Source: Nevskia sp.
GTDB lineage: Bacteria; Pseudomonadota; Gammaproteobacteria; Nevskiales; Nevskiaceae
DNA: 64,000 nt
Assembly (NCBI RefSeq): GCF_021732705.1
Contig: NZ_JAKFUM010000003.1
Coordinates: 434,001-498,000, forward strand
Reading direction: 5' to 3'
Under the pieces are notes generated by a model. That model did not search any database. It was not told where the DNA came from and worked only from the letters and a program-made list of their open reading frames with translations. Shown piece after piece: positions 36,633 to 45,519 of the stretch (positions are counted from its first letter, which is position 1; every line of letters begins with the position of its first letter). Both the position numbers and the translations under genes were made by a program.

Positions 36633-37583
36633 GTCTTCACCGAGGATCATTGCCATCACGGCCATGCGCACCGCGATGCCGTGCTCGACCTGTTCGAGGA
36701 TCAGCGACTGGTCGCCGTAGGCGACATCGCCTTCGATCTCGACGCCGCGGTTGATCGGGCCCGGATGCATGATCAGCACGTCCTTCGGCAGCTTCGCGAG
36801 GCGAGCCTTGGTCAGGCCGAAGTCGCGATGGAATTCGCCGGTGGACGGCAGGAAGGCACCGACCATGCGCTCCTTCTGCAGTCGCAGCAGCATGATCACG
36901 TCGACGCCGGCGAGCCCGGCATCCAGATCATTGAACACGGTGACGCCCATCGCCTCGATGCCGGCAGGAATCAGCGTGCGCGGGCCGACGACGCGGATTT
37001 CGGCGGCACCGAGCGTGCGCAGCGCGTGGATGTCCGAGCGGGCGACGCGCGAGTGCAGGATGTCGCCGACGATCGCGACCTTCAGCTTCGAGAACTCGCC
37101 GCGGTGACGGCGGATCGTGAACATGTCGAGCAGCGCCTGCGTCGGGTGCGCATGGCGGCCATCACCAGCGTTCAGGATCGCGACACCGGGAGCCGCGTGC
37201 TGCGCGAAGAAATGCGCGGCACCGCTGGCTTCGTGGCGGATCACGAACATGTCGACCTGCATCGCTTCCAGCGTCTTCAGCGTGTCGAGCAGGGTTTCGC
37301 CCTTGGCCGTGCTGCTGGACGCGACCTGGATGTTGATCACGTCGGCCGACAGGCGCTTGGCCGCCAGCTCGAACGTGGTGCGGGTGCGGGTGGAGGCCTC
37401 GAAGAACAGGTTGACGACCGTCTTGCCGTGCAGCAGCGGCACTTTCCGGCCGCGGCTGCCGCGACCGCCGGCATAGCGTTCGGTCTGATCGAGGATGTCG
37501 GTCAGCAGCGGCTTCGACAGGCCTTCCATGCTCAGCAGGTGGCGCAGACGCCCGTCCGGCGTCAGTTGCAGCGGATGACTCAT
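36615..37583 (-). CDS. pyrB: Aspartate carbamoyltransferase catalytic subunit
   Basis: 322 residues. The carbamoyl-phosphate loop is [19 protein letters not shown], and the aspartate region contains [14 protein letters not shown] and MRLQ-type residues in [10 protein letters not shown]. It catalyses the committed step of pyrimidine synthesis. ATG 37583 overlaps the ruvX stop by four bases. The last residues (VRREA) come from a heptamer repeat. Unlike Pseudomonas aeruginosa there is no pyrR between ruvX and pyrB. It probably forms a dodecamer with the inactive dihydroorotase-like protein encoded next. Confidence 0.97.
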   Translation of the reverse strand: MSHPLQLTPDGRLRHLLSMEGLSKPLLTDILDQTERYAGGRGSRGRKVPLLHGKTVVNLFFEASTRTRTTFELAAKRLSADVINIQVASSSTAKGETLLDTLKTLEAMQVDMFVIRHEASGAAHFFAQHAAPGVAILNAGDGRHAHPTQALLDMFTIRRHRGEFSKLKVAIVGDILHSRVARSDIHALRTLGAAEIRVVGPRTLIPAGIEAMGVTVFNDLDAGLAGVDVIMLLRLQKERMVGAFLPSTGEFHRDFGLTKARLAKLPKDVLIMHPGPINRGVEIEGDVAYGDQSLILEQVEHGIAVRMAVMAMILGEDVRREA

Positions 37584-38110
37584 GACGCCTCGGCTTTCAG
37601 CGGCGTCGGGCCGGGCACGGCCCAGAACTTGGCGGTGTCGCCGGACAGGTACTGCTCCAGGATCAGGCGCGCGGCGACGCCATCGCGCTCGCCCTTCTGC
37701 ACGCGGTTCTTCTTGCGGCCGTCAGCGCGGGCGCTGCGGATTTCATCGTCCGCCGCACGCGAGGACATGCGTTCGTCGACCATGAACACCGGCAGGCCGT
37801 AGCGGCGGCGCAGCGTTTCGGCGAACTGCCGCGACGGGCCGGTGATCGGCTGGTCGCCGCCATCCATGTTGACCGGCAGGCCGACGATCGCCGCATCCGG
37901 CCGCCATTCCTTCAGCAGCTTGTCGATCGCCTGCCAGTCCGGTTCGCGACCGTTGCTGAGCACCGGCAGCGGGCGGGCGAGGCGGGTCAGGTCATCGCCG
38001 ACGGCGAGGCCGATGCGCTTCAGGCCGTAGTCGAAGCCGAGATAGACCCGGGTCTTGGTCGGGACCGGAGATGCGGAAGTGACGGGGGTATCGACAGGGG
38101 CCTCAGGCAT
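37580..38110 (-). CDS. ruvX: RuvX/YqgF RNase H-fold nuclease
   Basis: About 176 residues from ATG 38110. The RNase H-like core starts [18 protein letters not shown] (first catalytic Asp), has [18 protein letters not shown] in the middle, and [14 protein letters not shown] with the second acidic cluster. It is a putative Holliday-junction resolvase or 16S rRNA 5'-end processing factor. The first ~20 residues are extra and Pro/Thr-rich. A TTG further upstream would extend it into algH. It overlaps algH by 8 bp and pyrB by 4 bp. Confidence 0.93.
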   Translation of the reverse strand: MPEAPVDTPVTSASPVPTKTRVYLGFDYGLKRIGLAVGDDLTRLARPLPVLSNGREPDWQAIDKLLKEWRPDAAIVGLPVNMDGGDQPITGPSRQFAETLRRRYGLPVFMVDERMSSRAADDEIRSARADGRKKNRVQKGERDGVAARLILEQYLSGDTAKFWAVPGPTPLKAEAS

Positions 38111-38663
38111 GTCCGGCGCGGCTCGCAAGATGGGAGATGTCAACGCCGATCAGCCGCGTGGCGGCGATCCAGCGTTCGGCGGCAGGGGTCTGGAACAGCA
38201 CCGACGGCTTCACCGGCGCGTTCAGCCAGGAATTCGCCAGCACTTCAGTTTCAAGCTGGCCTTCGCTCCAGCCGGCGTAGCCGAGCAGCACCAGGTACTG
38301 GCTCGGGCCCTGACCGCGGCCGATGGCGCCGAGCACGTCGCGCGAGGTGGTGATGAACAGGTCCTCGTCGACCTTCAGGGTCGAATCCCAGCCGCCGGGC
38401 GCCGTGTGGACGACGAAGCCGCGCTCCGGCTGCACCGGGCCGCCCCAGAACACGATCGGATCGCTGTCCATCGCATCGTGATCGACGCCGATCTGGTCCA
38501 GCATGTCGGACAGCCGCAGGTCGGTCGGCCGGTTGACGACGAGGCCGAGCGCACCTTTCTCCGAGTGCTCGCACAGCAAGGTCACCGAATGACGGAAATT
38601 CTCGTCTTCGAGGCCCGGCATGGCCACGAGAAACTGGTTGCTGAAATAGCTGTCATCGGCCAT
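38103..38663 (-). CDS. algH: YqgE/AlgH family protein
   Basis: 186 residues starting MADDSYFSNQFLVAMPGLEDENFRHSVTLLCEH, the highly conserved N terminus of the family. Other family blocks are GALGLVVNRPTDL, FWGGPVQPERGFVVH and LGYAGWSEGQLE. Its biochemical role is not settled; in Pseudomonas it influences alginate and virulence gene expression. It lies between gshB and ruvX in the classical order. Confidence 0.95.
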   Translation of the reverse strand: MADDSYFSNQFLVAMPGLEDENFRHSVTLLCEHSEKGALGLVVNRPTDLRLSDMLDQIGVDHDAMDSDPIVFWGGPVQPERGFVVHTAPGGWDSTLKVDEDLFITTSRDVLGAIGRGQGPSQYLVLLGYAGWSEGQLETEVLANSWLNAPVKPSVLFQTPAAERWIAATRLIGVDISHLASRAGHA

Positions 38664-38707
38664 GGCGGCAGTATCCGGTTCGCGTCGAGGGCTGACAAGA
38701 CGCGCGA

Positions 38708-39661
38708 TCAGCGTGCGAGCAGTCGCCGCTCGATCGCGTCGATCAGCAGGCCGCCGATGTCGGTGCCGAATTCGGCATCGATCTCGCGCGCGCAGGTCGG
38801 GCTGGTGACGTTGATCTCGGTGAGCGCTTCGCCGATGACATCGAGCCCGACGAACAGCAGCCCGCGCCGCACCAGTTCCGGACCGACCGCTTCGGCGATG
38901 CGCTGCTGCGCCGCGGTCAGCGGCCGCGGCACGCCCTTGCCGCCGGCGGCAAGGTTGCCGCGGGTCTCGCTGCCTTGCGGAATGCGGGCGAGGCCGTACG
39001 GCACGGCCACGCCATCGACGACCAGCACCCGGGTGTCGCCATCGACGATCGCCGGCAGGTAGCGCTGCGCGACGATGGTGCGGCGGCCGTTGTCGGACAG
39101 CTGCTCGATCACCGAGCCGAGGTTCATCGCATCCGGCCCGATCCGGAAGATGCCGCTGCCGCCCATGCCGTCGAGCGGCTTGTAGATGACATCGCGATGC
39201 TCGGCGTGGAACGCGCGGAGGGTCCGGTCATCGCGCGAGAACAGGGTGGGCGGGCACAGTTCCGGGAACCAGGCGGTGAACGCCTTCTCGTTGCAGTCCC
39301 GGAGCGACGACGGCTTGTTGACCACCAGCGCGCCCTGCGCTTCGGCGCGTTCGAGCATGTAGGTGGAAGCGACGAATTCCATGTCGAACGGCGGGTCCTT
39401 GCGCATCAGGATCGCGTCGAGGCTGCCGAGCTTCACGACTTCCGGCTCGGCGGTGAACTCGAACCAGTGCTTATTGTCGTCGAACACGGTGACGGCGCGG
39501 GTGCGGCCATAGGCGATGCCGTCGCGCAGCCAGAGGTCACCCTGTTCGAGGTAGCGCAGCGCCCAGCCGCGCTTCTGCGCCGCCAGCATCAGGGCGAGCG
39601 TCGTGTCCTTGTACGGCTTGATCGACCCGATCGGGTCCATGACGATGCCTAGCGTTTTCAT
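38708..39661 (-). CDS. gshB: Glutathione synthetase
   Basis: 317 residues from ATG 39661 (MKTLGIVMDPIGSIKPYKDTT). It is an ATP-grasp ligase with KPLDGMGGSGIFRI as the glycine-rich loop, RYLPAIVDGDTRVLVVDG and VGLDVIGEALTEINVTSPTCARE, all GshB-specific. It joins gamma-glutamylcysteine and glycine. It is first in the gshB-algH-ruvX-pyrB-pyrX series and divergent from the molybdopterin protein gene with 77 bp between. Confidence 0.97.
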   Translation of the reverse strand: MKTLGIVMDPIGSIKPYKDTTLALMLAAQKRGWALRYLEQGDLWLRDGIAYGRTRAVTVFDDNKHWFEFTAEPEVVKLGSLDAILMRKDPPFDMEFVASTYMLERAEAQGALVVNKPSSLRDCNEKAFTAWFPELCPPTLFSRDDRTLRAFHAEHRDVIYKPLDGMGGSGIFRIGPDAMNLGSVIEQLSDNGRRTIVAQRYLPAIVDGDTRVLVVDGVAVPYGLARIPQGSETRGNLAAGGKGVPRPLTAAQQRIAEAVGPELVRRGLLFVGLDVIGEALTEINVTSPTCAREIDAEFGTDIGGLLIDAIERRLLAR

Positions 39662-39738
39662 CGGTTCGCGGGAGGCGGGAAAGTAGGCAAATGGTAGCGG
39701 ATCGACCCACCCGCCTTCCGGCAGTCGATAATGGCTGC

Positions 39739-40791
39739 ATGTCCAATCCTTCGCTTTCGCTGATCGCGCCCCCGCTGCCGCCCGGGCAGGTGCTGACCGA
39801 CAAGTTCCCGCTGGTCGGCGAACTGGCGGCGGCACCGGGGCTGAGTGCCGCGAGCTGCCGGATCGAGATCGGCGGGCTGGTGGCTACACCGCTGAGCTTG
39901 AGCCTTGCCGAGCTGATGGCCGTGCCCGATGCCGAACGCATCGTTGACATCCATTGCGTCACCGGCTGGTCGCGCCCCAGCTTGCGCCTGCGCGGCTGGC
40001 CGCTGGCCGCCGTGCTGGCGCGTGCCGGCGTGCACGCGGACGCGCGCTATGTGCGCTTCGTCGCGCACAGCCTGCGGGCGCATGACACCTCGCTGCCGCT
40101 GGACTTCGCGCTGGCCGATACCTGGCTCGTGCACAGCGTCGACGGCGCACCGCTGAGTGCCGAACACGGCGGACCGATCCGCACCGTCACGCCGAGCCGC
40201 TACTTCTACAAGAGCCTGAAATGGCTTGCGAAGATCGAACTGATGGCGGAAGACCGGCTCGGCTACTGGGAACGGGAAAGCGCGTACCACAACGAGGCCG
40301 ATTTCCGCGCCGAGCAGCGCTTCGACGATGCCCGCGTCACCGCGCCGGACGCCGTCGCCGCATTCCGCGACGCCACCGATTTCGCCCCGTGGCGCGACAC
40401 CGTGCTGCTGAAGGCCCGGCTCGGCGGCTGGACGCCGAAGACCCGCGATCTGCGCGGCATTCAGGCCAAGTCCTGCAGCTTGCGCAATGCCCGCCTGGCC
40501 GAGGCCGATCTCGGCGGGGCCAACCTGAGCCTGAGCAACTGCGAAGGGGCCGATCTGCAGCGCGCCGATTTCACCAAGGCCGATCTCGAGGGCGCAAGCT
40601 TCGCCGGCGCCGACCTGCGCGGTGCCGTCATGGTCGACAGCTTCCTGTCGGCGGCCCGCTTCTATCGCGATTTCGCCAACGGCAAGCGGCTGGCCGCGCA
40701 GGTCGAAGGCTTGCGGCTGGTGCGGCCGCGCGGCCTGCTCGAATCGCAGGCGGAATTCCTGCGGCAGCAGGGGGTTGCCATTTCCGAATGA
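39739..40791 (+). CDS. Sulfite-oxidase-like molybdopterin protein fused to pentapeptide repeats
   Basis: 350 residues from ATG 39739, with no signal peptide. Residues ~20-205 form the oxidoreductase molybdopterin-binding domain: the Moco cysteine is in DIHCVTGWSRPS, with TSLPLDFALADTWLVHSVDG, HGGPIRTVTPSRYFYKSLKW and LGYWERESAYHNEADF, as in YuiH-type proteins. After a ~30-residue linker, residues ~240-310 are A(D/N)LXX pentapeptide repeats (ARLAEADLGGANLSLSNCEGADLQRADF). I do not know this pairing as a standard family. The enzymatic domain appears complete and cytoplasmic. The stop overlaps the following CDF transporter start (ATGA), so the two are co-translated. Confidence 0.85.
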   Translation: MSNPSLSLIAPPLPPGQVLTDKFPLVGELAAAPGLSAASCRIEIGGLVATPLSLSLAELMAVPDAERIVDIHCVTGWSRPSLRLRGWPLAAVLARAGVHADARYVRFVAHSLRAHDTSLPLDFALADTWLVHSVDGAPLSAEHGGPIRTVTPSRYFYKSLKWLAKIELMAEDRLGYWERESAYHNEADFRAEQRFDDARVTAPDAVAAFRDATDFAPWRDTVLLKARLGGWTPKTRDLRGIQAKSCSLRNARLAEADLGGANLSLSNCEGADLQRADFTKADLEGASFAGADLRGAVMVDSFLSAARFYRDFANGKRLAAQVEGLRLVRPRGLLESQAEFLRQQGVAISE

Positions 40792-41708
40792 TGAACAACT
40801 CGCCGTTGCGGTTCGCCGCGTTGTCGGTCGCCACGGCCTGCGTGGTGCTGACTTTGAAGCTGGCCGCGTGGTACGTCAGCGGCTCGGTCGGGTTGCTGTC
40901 GGATGCACTAGAGACGCTGACCAATGTCGGTGGCGCGCTGATGGCGCTGACCATGCTGCGGCTGGCGATGCAGCCGCCGGACGAGATCCACGCCTACGGC
41001 CACGCCAAGGCCGAGTACTTCTCCAGCGGCTTCGAAGGCATGCTGATCTTCGTGGCCGCGATCCTGATCGCGATCGAAGCCGTGCCGCGCCTGTTCGCGC
41101 CGCAGCCGATCGAGGCGCCGGGCCTCGGTCTCGGCATCGCCGTGGTCGCCACGGTGATCAACTTGGTCGTCGCGCGGCTCCTCAAGCGCGCCGGCAAGCG
41201 CCTGAATTCCCTGACGCTGGATGCCGATTCCCGGCACCTCATGACCGATGTCTGGACCACCGTCGGCGTGCTCGTCGGCCTGCTGCTGGTGGTGGTCACC
41301 GGCTGGCTGTGGCTCGATGCCGCGATTGCGCTGCTGGTCGCCGCCCATGTGTTGCTGGAAGGCTTGAGTCTGGTTCGCGAAGCGGCCAGCGGCCTGATGG
41401 ACGCGGCGTGGCCGGATGCCGAACTGGCCGAGCTGAACACGGTGCTCGACGCCTTCCGGGCCGAAGGCGCGCCGGGCGAGATCGAGTTCCATGCCATCCG
41501 CACGCGGCAGGCCGCCGCGCTGCGTTTCGTCGACTTTCACGTGCTGGTGCCCGGCGAGTGGTCAGTGCAGCGCGGCCACGACCTGATCGAGCGGATCGAG
41601 CAGGCGCTCGGCGAAAAGCTGCCGCAACTGGCAGTCAACGCCCATCTGGAGCCGTCGGAAGACCCGCGGTCCTACGAAGACGAAGGTATCGCGCGCTTTC
41701 GCACCTGA
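40788..41708 (+). CDS. Cation diffusion facilitator family efflux protein
   Basis: 306 residues. It has six membrane helices in the CDF arrangement: helix 2 carries SDALETLTN (metal site variant of the usual SDxxxD), helix 5 carries LDADSRHLMTDVWTTVG (H and D ligands), and YGHAKAEYFSSGFEG is the conserved loop. The C-terminal cytoplasmic domain (GEIEFHAIRTRQAA; RFVDFHVLVPGEWSVQRGHDL) matches ZT_dimer. SDALE in place of SDALD alters one metal ligand and may change specificity. It exports Zn2+/Fe2+/Mn2+-type ions. It is coupled to the molybdopterin-pentapeptide gene. Confidence 0.9.
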   Translation: MMNNSPLRFAALSVATACVVLTLKLAAWYVSGSVGLLSDALETLTNVGGALMALTMLRLAMQPPDEIHAYGHAKAEYFSSGFEGMLIFVAAILIAIEAVPRLFAPQPIEAPGLGLGIAVVATVINLVVARLLKRAGKRLNSLTLDADSRHLMTDVWTTVGVLVGLLLVVVTGWLWLDAAIALLVAAHVLLEGLSLVREAASGLMDAAWPDAELAELNTVLDAFRAEGAPGEIEFHAIRTRQAAALRFVDFHVLVPGEWSVQRGHDLIERIEQALGEKLPQLAVNAHLEPSEDPRSYEDEGIARFRT

Positions 41709-41840
41709 TCGCCTGCGACGGCGTTCTGCCCGCACGGCAACGGTGCGCGGCGCACCGGACTGGGCTGCATTTGCTGTGGCGGCCGCGACGAGTCATCCCT
41801 ACACTCTGCGTGAACAGTCGTGTTCCGACGGAGTGATCGG

Positions 41841-43643
41841 ATGTCCATCGTGTTGAAAAGCTTGAAGGTTTCAGTGCATGCGCTGATGTGCGCCGCCACG
41901 GTCGGACTGCTCGCGGCCTGTTCCGGCAGCTCCGCCCCGGACACGGCATCGAGCAGCCCCCTGCAGGCGCCGCCGGATGCGCCCGGCGTCACCAACACGG
42001 TGCCGGCCACGCCCAGCGCTGGCCAGAGCCGCGCAGGGCAGGTCTACAACGTCAGCATCCGGGCGCCGGCGACCGGCGACACGATGGTGTTCACCGTGTT
42101 TGAACCGGCCACCGTCACCGGCGGCCGGCGCTATCCGCTGGTGCTGCACAGCCACGGGTTCTCGGCCAGCCGCCAGACCTCGCTCGCCAGCAATTCGGCG
42201 ACCAGCGCGCTGAGCCCCGGCACGGCGGAAATCCCGATGCTGGTGGCCCAGGGCTACGGCGTGATTTCGATCGACGAGCGCGGCCACGGCGAATCCAGCG
42301 GCACGATCCGGGTGATGGACCCGGATTTCGAAGGCCGTGACCTGATCGCCGTGCTCGATTGGGCCGAAGTCCGTCTCGACTGGCTCGCCCGCGGCCGCAG
42401 CGCCGACGGCCGCGATCCGGACAATCTGGTCGTCGGCGCTATCGGCGGCTCCTACGGCGGCATGTACCAGTTCCTGCTGAACAACATCGACCCGCGCCGT
42501 CGCCTCGATGCCTTGGTGCCCGAAATCGCTCCGAACGATCTGACCTACAGCCTGTTCCCGAACGGCACGATCAAGGCCGGTTGGGATTCGGCGCTGTTCT
42601 TGCTCGGCAACACCGCCGGCAGCGGCCTCGATCGCGGCCACTTCGATCCGTACATCCAGCGGCTGTTCACGACCGACCTGCTGACCAACCAGATCGCGCC
42701 CGATCATCTCGACTTCTTCCGCTATCACTCGAACGCGTACTTCTGCAACGGCCAGCGGGTGGCGACCAACGGCGGCGCCGGCACCACGCCGGGCTTCTCG
42801 CCAACGCCGCCGCCGAGAGTCAACGCGCTGTTCTGGCAGGGCTTCCGCGACACGCTGTTCAACTTCAACGAAGGCTTCGCCAACTACCAGTGCTACCGGC
42901 AGGCCGGCGGCGACGTGCGCCTGCTGACCTACCAGTTCGGCCACAACGCCATTCCGCTGATTCCGGACCCGGGTGCGCTGCTGCACCAGCCGCTCGGCGA
43001 CTCGCTGCGCACGCAGTGCGGCGTGGTCCAGAAAAGCGATGCGACCATCGCCTTCTTCAACGAGTACCTGAAGGGCCAGCGCGGCGCGACCAATGCCGTG
43101 GTGCCGAACCGGGTCTGCCTGTCGCTGTCCGGCACCGATGCCGTGCAGGTCGACACCGTGGCGCGCGGCACCGGCGGCACGCCGATCACGATTCCGGATA
43201 CGCAGGTCGTCACCGGGCTGATCGACGTGCCGGTGATCGCGCCGCTCGGCATCACGGCCGATGCCGCTGGCACCGTGCTTGGCGGCATTCCGCACCTGCG
43301 CGTGACCGTCACCGACACGCTGCCGGTCCCGGTGCTGAACAGCGATCCGATCGTGTTCGTCGGCGTTGGCCATCGTCGCGCTGCCGGCCCGCTGCGGTCC
43401 TGGGATCTGGTCGACAACCAGGTCACGCCGCTGCGCGGTTACGGCGTGCACGATGTCGACCTGATCGGCGTCGCCGAGCGCCTGCTGCCGGGCGACGAGC
43501 TGGCGCTGCTGTTCTACGGCGGCCACGACCAGTATCACGTCACCGGCAGCCTGAACGTCGCCAGCCCGACGATCACCACGGTGCGGATCGCCGGCCAGGT
43601 CTGGATGCCGCTGCTCGGGCCGCTGGCGAACAGCGGGCAGTAG
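41841..43643 (+). CDS. Large exported alpha/beta hydrolase lipoprotein (CocE/Xaa-Pro peptidase-like)
   Basis: 600 residues from ATG 41841. The lipobox LLAAC ends the signal, and a Ser/Pro/Thr-rich linker follows. The alpha/beta-hydrolase core has LVLHSHGFSASRQ (oxyanion), VISIDERGHGESSG and the nucleophile elbow AIGGSYGGMYQF. The region around QFGHNAIPLIPD may carry the His. The C-terminal ~180 residues form a beta-rich domain like the jelly roll of CocE/PepX-type proteins (LPVPVLNSDPIVFVGVGHRR). Substrate is unknown: a peptide, ester or lactone are all possible. A REP-like element and a hairpin follow. Confidence 0.82.
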   Translation: MSIVLKSLKVSVHALMCAATVGLLAACSGSSAPDTASSSPLQAPPDAPGVTNTVPATPSAGQSRAGQVYNVSIRAPATGDTMVFTVFEPATVTGGRRYPLVLHSHGFSASRQTSLASNSATSALSPGTAEIPMLVAQGYGVISIDERGHGESSGTIRVMDPDFEGRDLIAVLDWAEVRLDWLARGRSADGRDPDNLVVGAIGGSYGGMYQFLLNNIDPRRRLDALVPEIAPNDLTYSLFPNGTIKAGWDSALFLLGNTAGSGLDRGHFDPYIQRLFTTDLLTNQIAPDHLDFFRYHSNAYFCNGQRVATNGGAGTTPGFSPTPPPRVNALFWQGFRDTLFNFNEGFANYQCYRQAGGDVRLLTYQFGHNAIPLIPDPGALLHQPLGDSLRTQCGVVQKSDATIAFFNEYLKGQRGATNAVVPNRVCLSLSGTDAVQVDTVARGTGGTPITIPDTQVVTGLIDVPVIAPLGITADAAGTVLGGIPHLRVTVTDTLPVPVLNSDPIVFVGVGHRRAAGPLRSWDLVDNQVTPLRGYGVHDVDLIGVAERLLPGDELALLFYGGHDQYHVTGSLNVASPTITTVRIAGQVWMPLLGPLANSGQ

Positions 43644-43668
43644 CGGCCAGCCGTTCCACCGCCCTCCT

Positions 43669-43701
43669 CATTCCGGCGCAGGCGGGAATCCAGCCTGCGC
43701 T
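43669..43701. repeat. REP-like ATTCC...GGAAT element
   Basis: CATTCCGGCGCAGGCGGGAATCC resembles the 'ATTCCCGC...GCGGGAAT' palindromic elements common in proteobacterial intergenic DNA. A degraded inverted copy of GCAGGC follows. It lies 26 bp past a stop codon, as REP elements usually do. Confidence 0.5.
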
Positions 43702-43734
43702 CATCGACCCGGCGCGCTAACCGCGGGGCGGGGC

Positions 43735-43766
43735 CCTGCGGGCACCCGGTGACCGGTGCCCGCAGG
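43735..43766. terminator. 12-bp hairpin between hydrolase and FAD oxidase genes
   Basis: Perfect arms CCTGCGGGCACC / GGTGCCCGCAGG with an 8-base loop. There is no T run on either strand. It is either the end signal of the upstream hydrolase transcript or a regulatory site 50 bp before the next start codon. Confidence 0.5.
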
Positions 43767-43815
43767 CCCGACCGTTACAATGCGCGTCTTGACTCACGCT
43801 GACCCGATCACCGCC

Positions 43816-45357
43816 ATGACCGCTGTCCAGAATCCCGCGTCGCTGCCGAGCCTGCTCGGTCCGCATTGCTTCGATGATCCGGACCGCCTGCGCCGCTACG
43901 AGATTCCGGAGCGCGGCGAGCCCGGCAAGGCCAGCGGCCTGCTGCTGCCGCAGAGCGAGGCCGAAGTCGGCCAGCTGCTCGCGGCGTGCAGCGCGCACGG
44001 CGTCAAGCTCGTGATCAGCGCCGGGCGGACGGGCCTCGTCGAAGCCCAGCGTCCGGATGGCGAGTGCGTGCTGAGCCTCGAGAAGCTCGACCAGCCGCTG
44101 CGCTTCACCACGCCGGACGGCGACGTCTTCGCGTTCGGCGAACGCGCCGCCCCGGAAACGCACGCCGATGCCCTGGCCGCATGGTGGCGGGCGCGCGGTG
44201 CGCCGCCGTGCGCCGACGGCGTGCTGGAAACGCAGGCCGGCATCGCCGTGGACGCGGTCAACCGCATCCTCGAACCGCTTGGCCTGATGTGGCCGATGGA
44301 GATGGGTTCGTCGAGCGCCGCGAGCGTCGGCGGCTGCGTGGCCAATGCCTCGGCCGGTGCCAACGCCGTCTGCTACGGCACGGCGGCCCATCTCGCGGTG
44401 CAGGCATTCGGCTTCAGCGGCGACGGTCGGGCCATCGTCAGCGATGCGCCGGCCTGGAAAGCGGTGCCGGAAGATCTGCTGGCGATCAATTCGGCGGCGC
44501 CGCACCCGGAGTGGGGTCTGATCGGCACGCAGGGCGTGCTCGGCGTGATCACCCGCGTGCGGCTGCGCGCCTACGCGATCCCGGGCCAGCGCGAGGCGGC
44601 GCTGATTCCGGTCGCCGACATGCCGGCCGCGATGCGGATCCTCGCGGCGGCGCGGGCGCTGTTCGGCGCCGATGTCGAGGAATTCGAATTCATCGGCAAG
44701 CCGGCGCTGGAACTGGTGCGCCACCTGAAGGGCGAGGCCTTCCGCAGCCCGCTCGCGCGGCATGACGCGCCGTACTACCTGCTGCTGCAGGTCAAGTCGC
44801 ACAAGGCGCATGTCGATCTGGCCGGCATGCTGTACGAATTCCTGGCCGACGACGTCAGCCTGCCGGAAGAGCAGATCGGCTACGCGCCGCTGAAGGCGCT
44901 GAAGGAGATCCGCCATTCGATCACCGAGGCCAGCAACCACCGCATGCGCGAGCTCGGTGGCGGCCGCCTGAGCTTCGACACGGCGACGCCGGTGTCCGTG
45001 TTCGGGGATTACCTCAAGGTGCTGGAAGCCGAGCTGAAGGCGGAATTTCCGAACGTGGCGCTGATCGCGTTCGGTCACGCCGGCGTCGGCGGCGCACACC
45101 TGCACATCCTCGGCACGAAGGACGCGCCGGTGTCGCAGCACGCCAAGGCGCTGGTCAAGATCGTGTTCGACGTGACGCAGGATTTCGGCGGCACGTTCAG
45201 CGCCGAGCATGGTGTCGGCACCAAATGGGGCGACGAGTTCATCGCGCGTGCGCCGGCGGCCACGCATACGGCGCTGGTCGCGGCCAAGCGCCGCCATGAT
45301 CCGCAGGCCACGCTCAGCCCGCGCAGCTTCGCGCTGGATCGCTTGTTGCTGGCATAA
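43816..45357 (+). CDS. FAD-linked oxidase (D-2-hydroxyacid dehydrogenase type)
   Basis: 513 residues from ATG 43816. N-terminal PCMH FAD-binding domain: ASGLLLPQSEAEVGQLLAAC, VISAGRTGLVEAQRP, MEMGSSSAASVGGCVANASAG and LIGTQGVLGVITRVRLR. C-terminal FAD-oxidase domain: ALIAFGHAGVGGAHLHI and FSAEHGVGTKWGDEF, the conserved end motif of GlcD/D-2-hydroxyglutarate/D-lactate dehydrogenases. It oxidises a 2-hydroxy acid and passes electrons onward, with no iron-sulfur domain fused. It stands alone; the substrate is not decided. Confidence 0.88.
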   Translation: MTAVQNPASLPSLLGPHCFDDPDRLRRYEIPERGEPGKASGLLLPQSEAEVGQLLAACSAHGVKLVISAGRTGLVEAQRPDGECVLSLEKLDQPLRFTTPDGDVFAFGERAAPETHADALAAWWRARGAPPCADGVLETQAGIAVDAVNRILEPLGLMWPMEMGSSSAASVGGCVANASAGANAVCYGTAAHLAVQAFGFSGDGRAIVSDAPAWKAVPEDLLAINSAAPHPEWGLIGTQGVLGVITRVRLRAYAIPGQREAALIPVADMPAAMRILAAARALFGADVEEFEFIGKPALELVRHLKGEAFRSPLARHDAPYYLLLQVKSHKAHVDLAGMLYEFLADDVSLPEEQIGYAPLKALKEIRHSITEASNHRMRELGGGRLSFDTATPVSVFGDYLKVLEAELKAEFPNVALIAFGHAGVGGAHLHILGTKDAPVSQHAKALVKIVFDVTQDFGGTFSAEHGVGTKWGDEFIARAPAATHTALVAAKRRHDPQATLSPRSFALDRLLLA

Positions 45358-45519
45358 GCCGAAGCGCTGTCCGTCCTCCCGCGTGCTCCTCGCGCTGTTC
45401 CGGTTCCGTGTGCTGCATCGTGGTCATGCCTGCGATGCTGGCAACGGAATACCGGCGCAGGGCGGCGATGACGCTTCTGGAACACTTGCTCCCGTGATTC
45501 GACTGGTTGCCACGCGCCG

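Noticed and set aside
38111-38143. Upstream TTG start for ruvX
   Set aside because: It would push the frame well into algH and adds residues absent from the family; ATG 38110 is sufficient.
43717-45297. A 526-codon minus-strand frame opposite the FAD-linked oxidase
   Set aside because: The plus-strand protein has complete FAD-oxidase motifs; the opposite frame is compositional.
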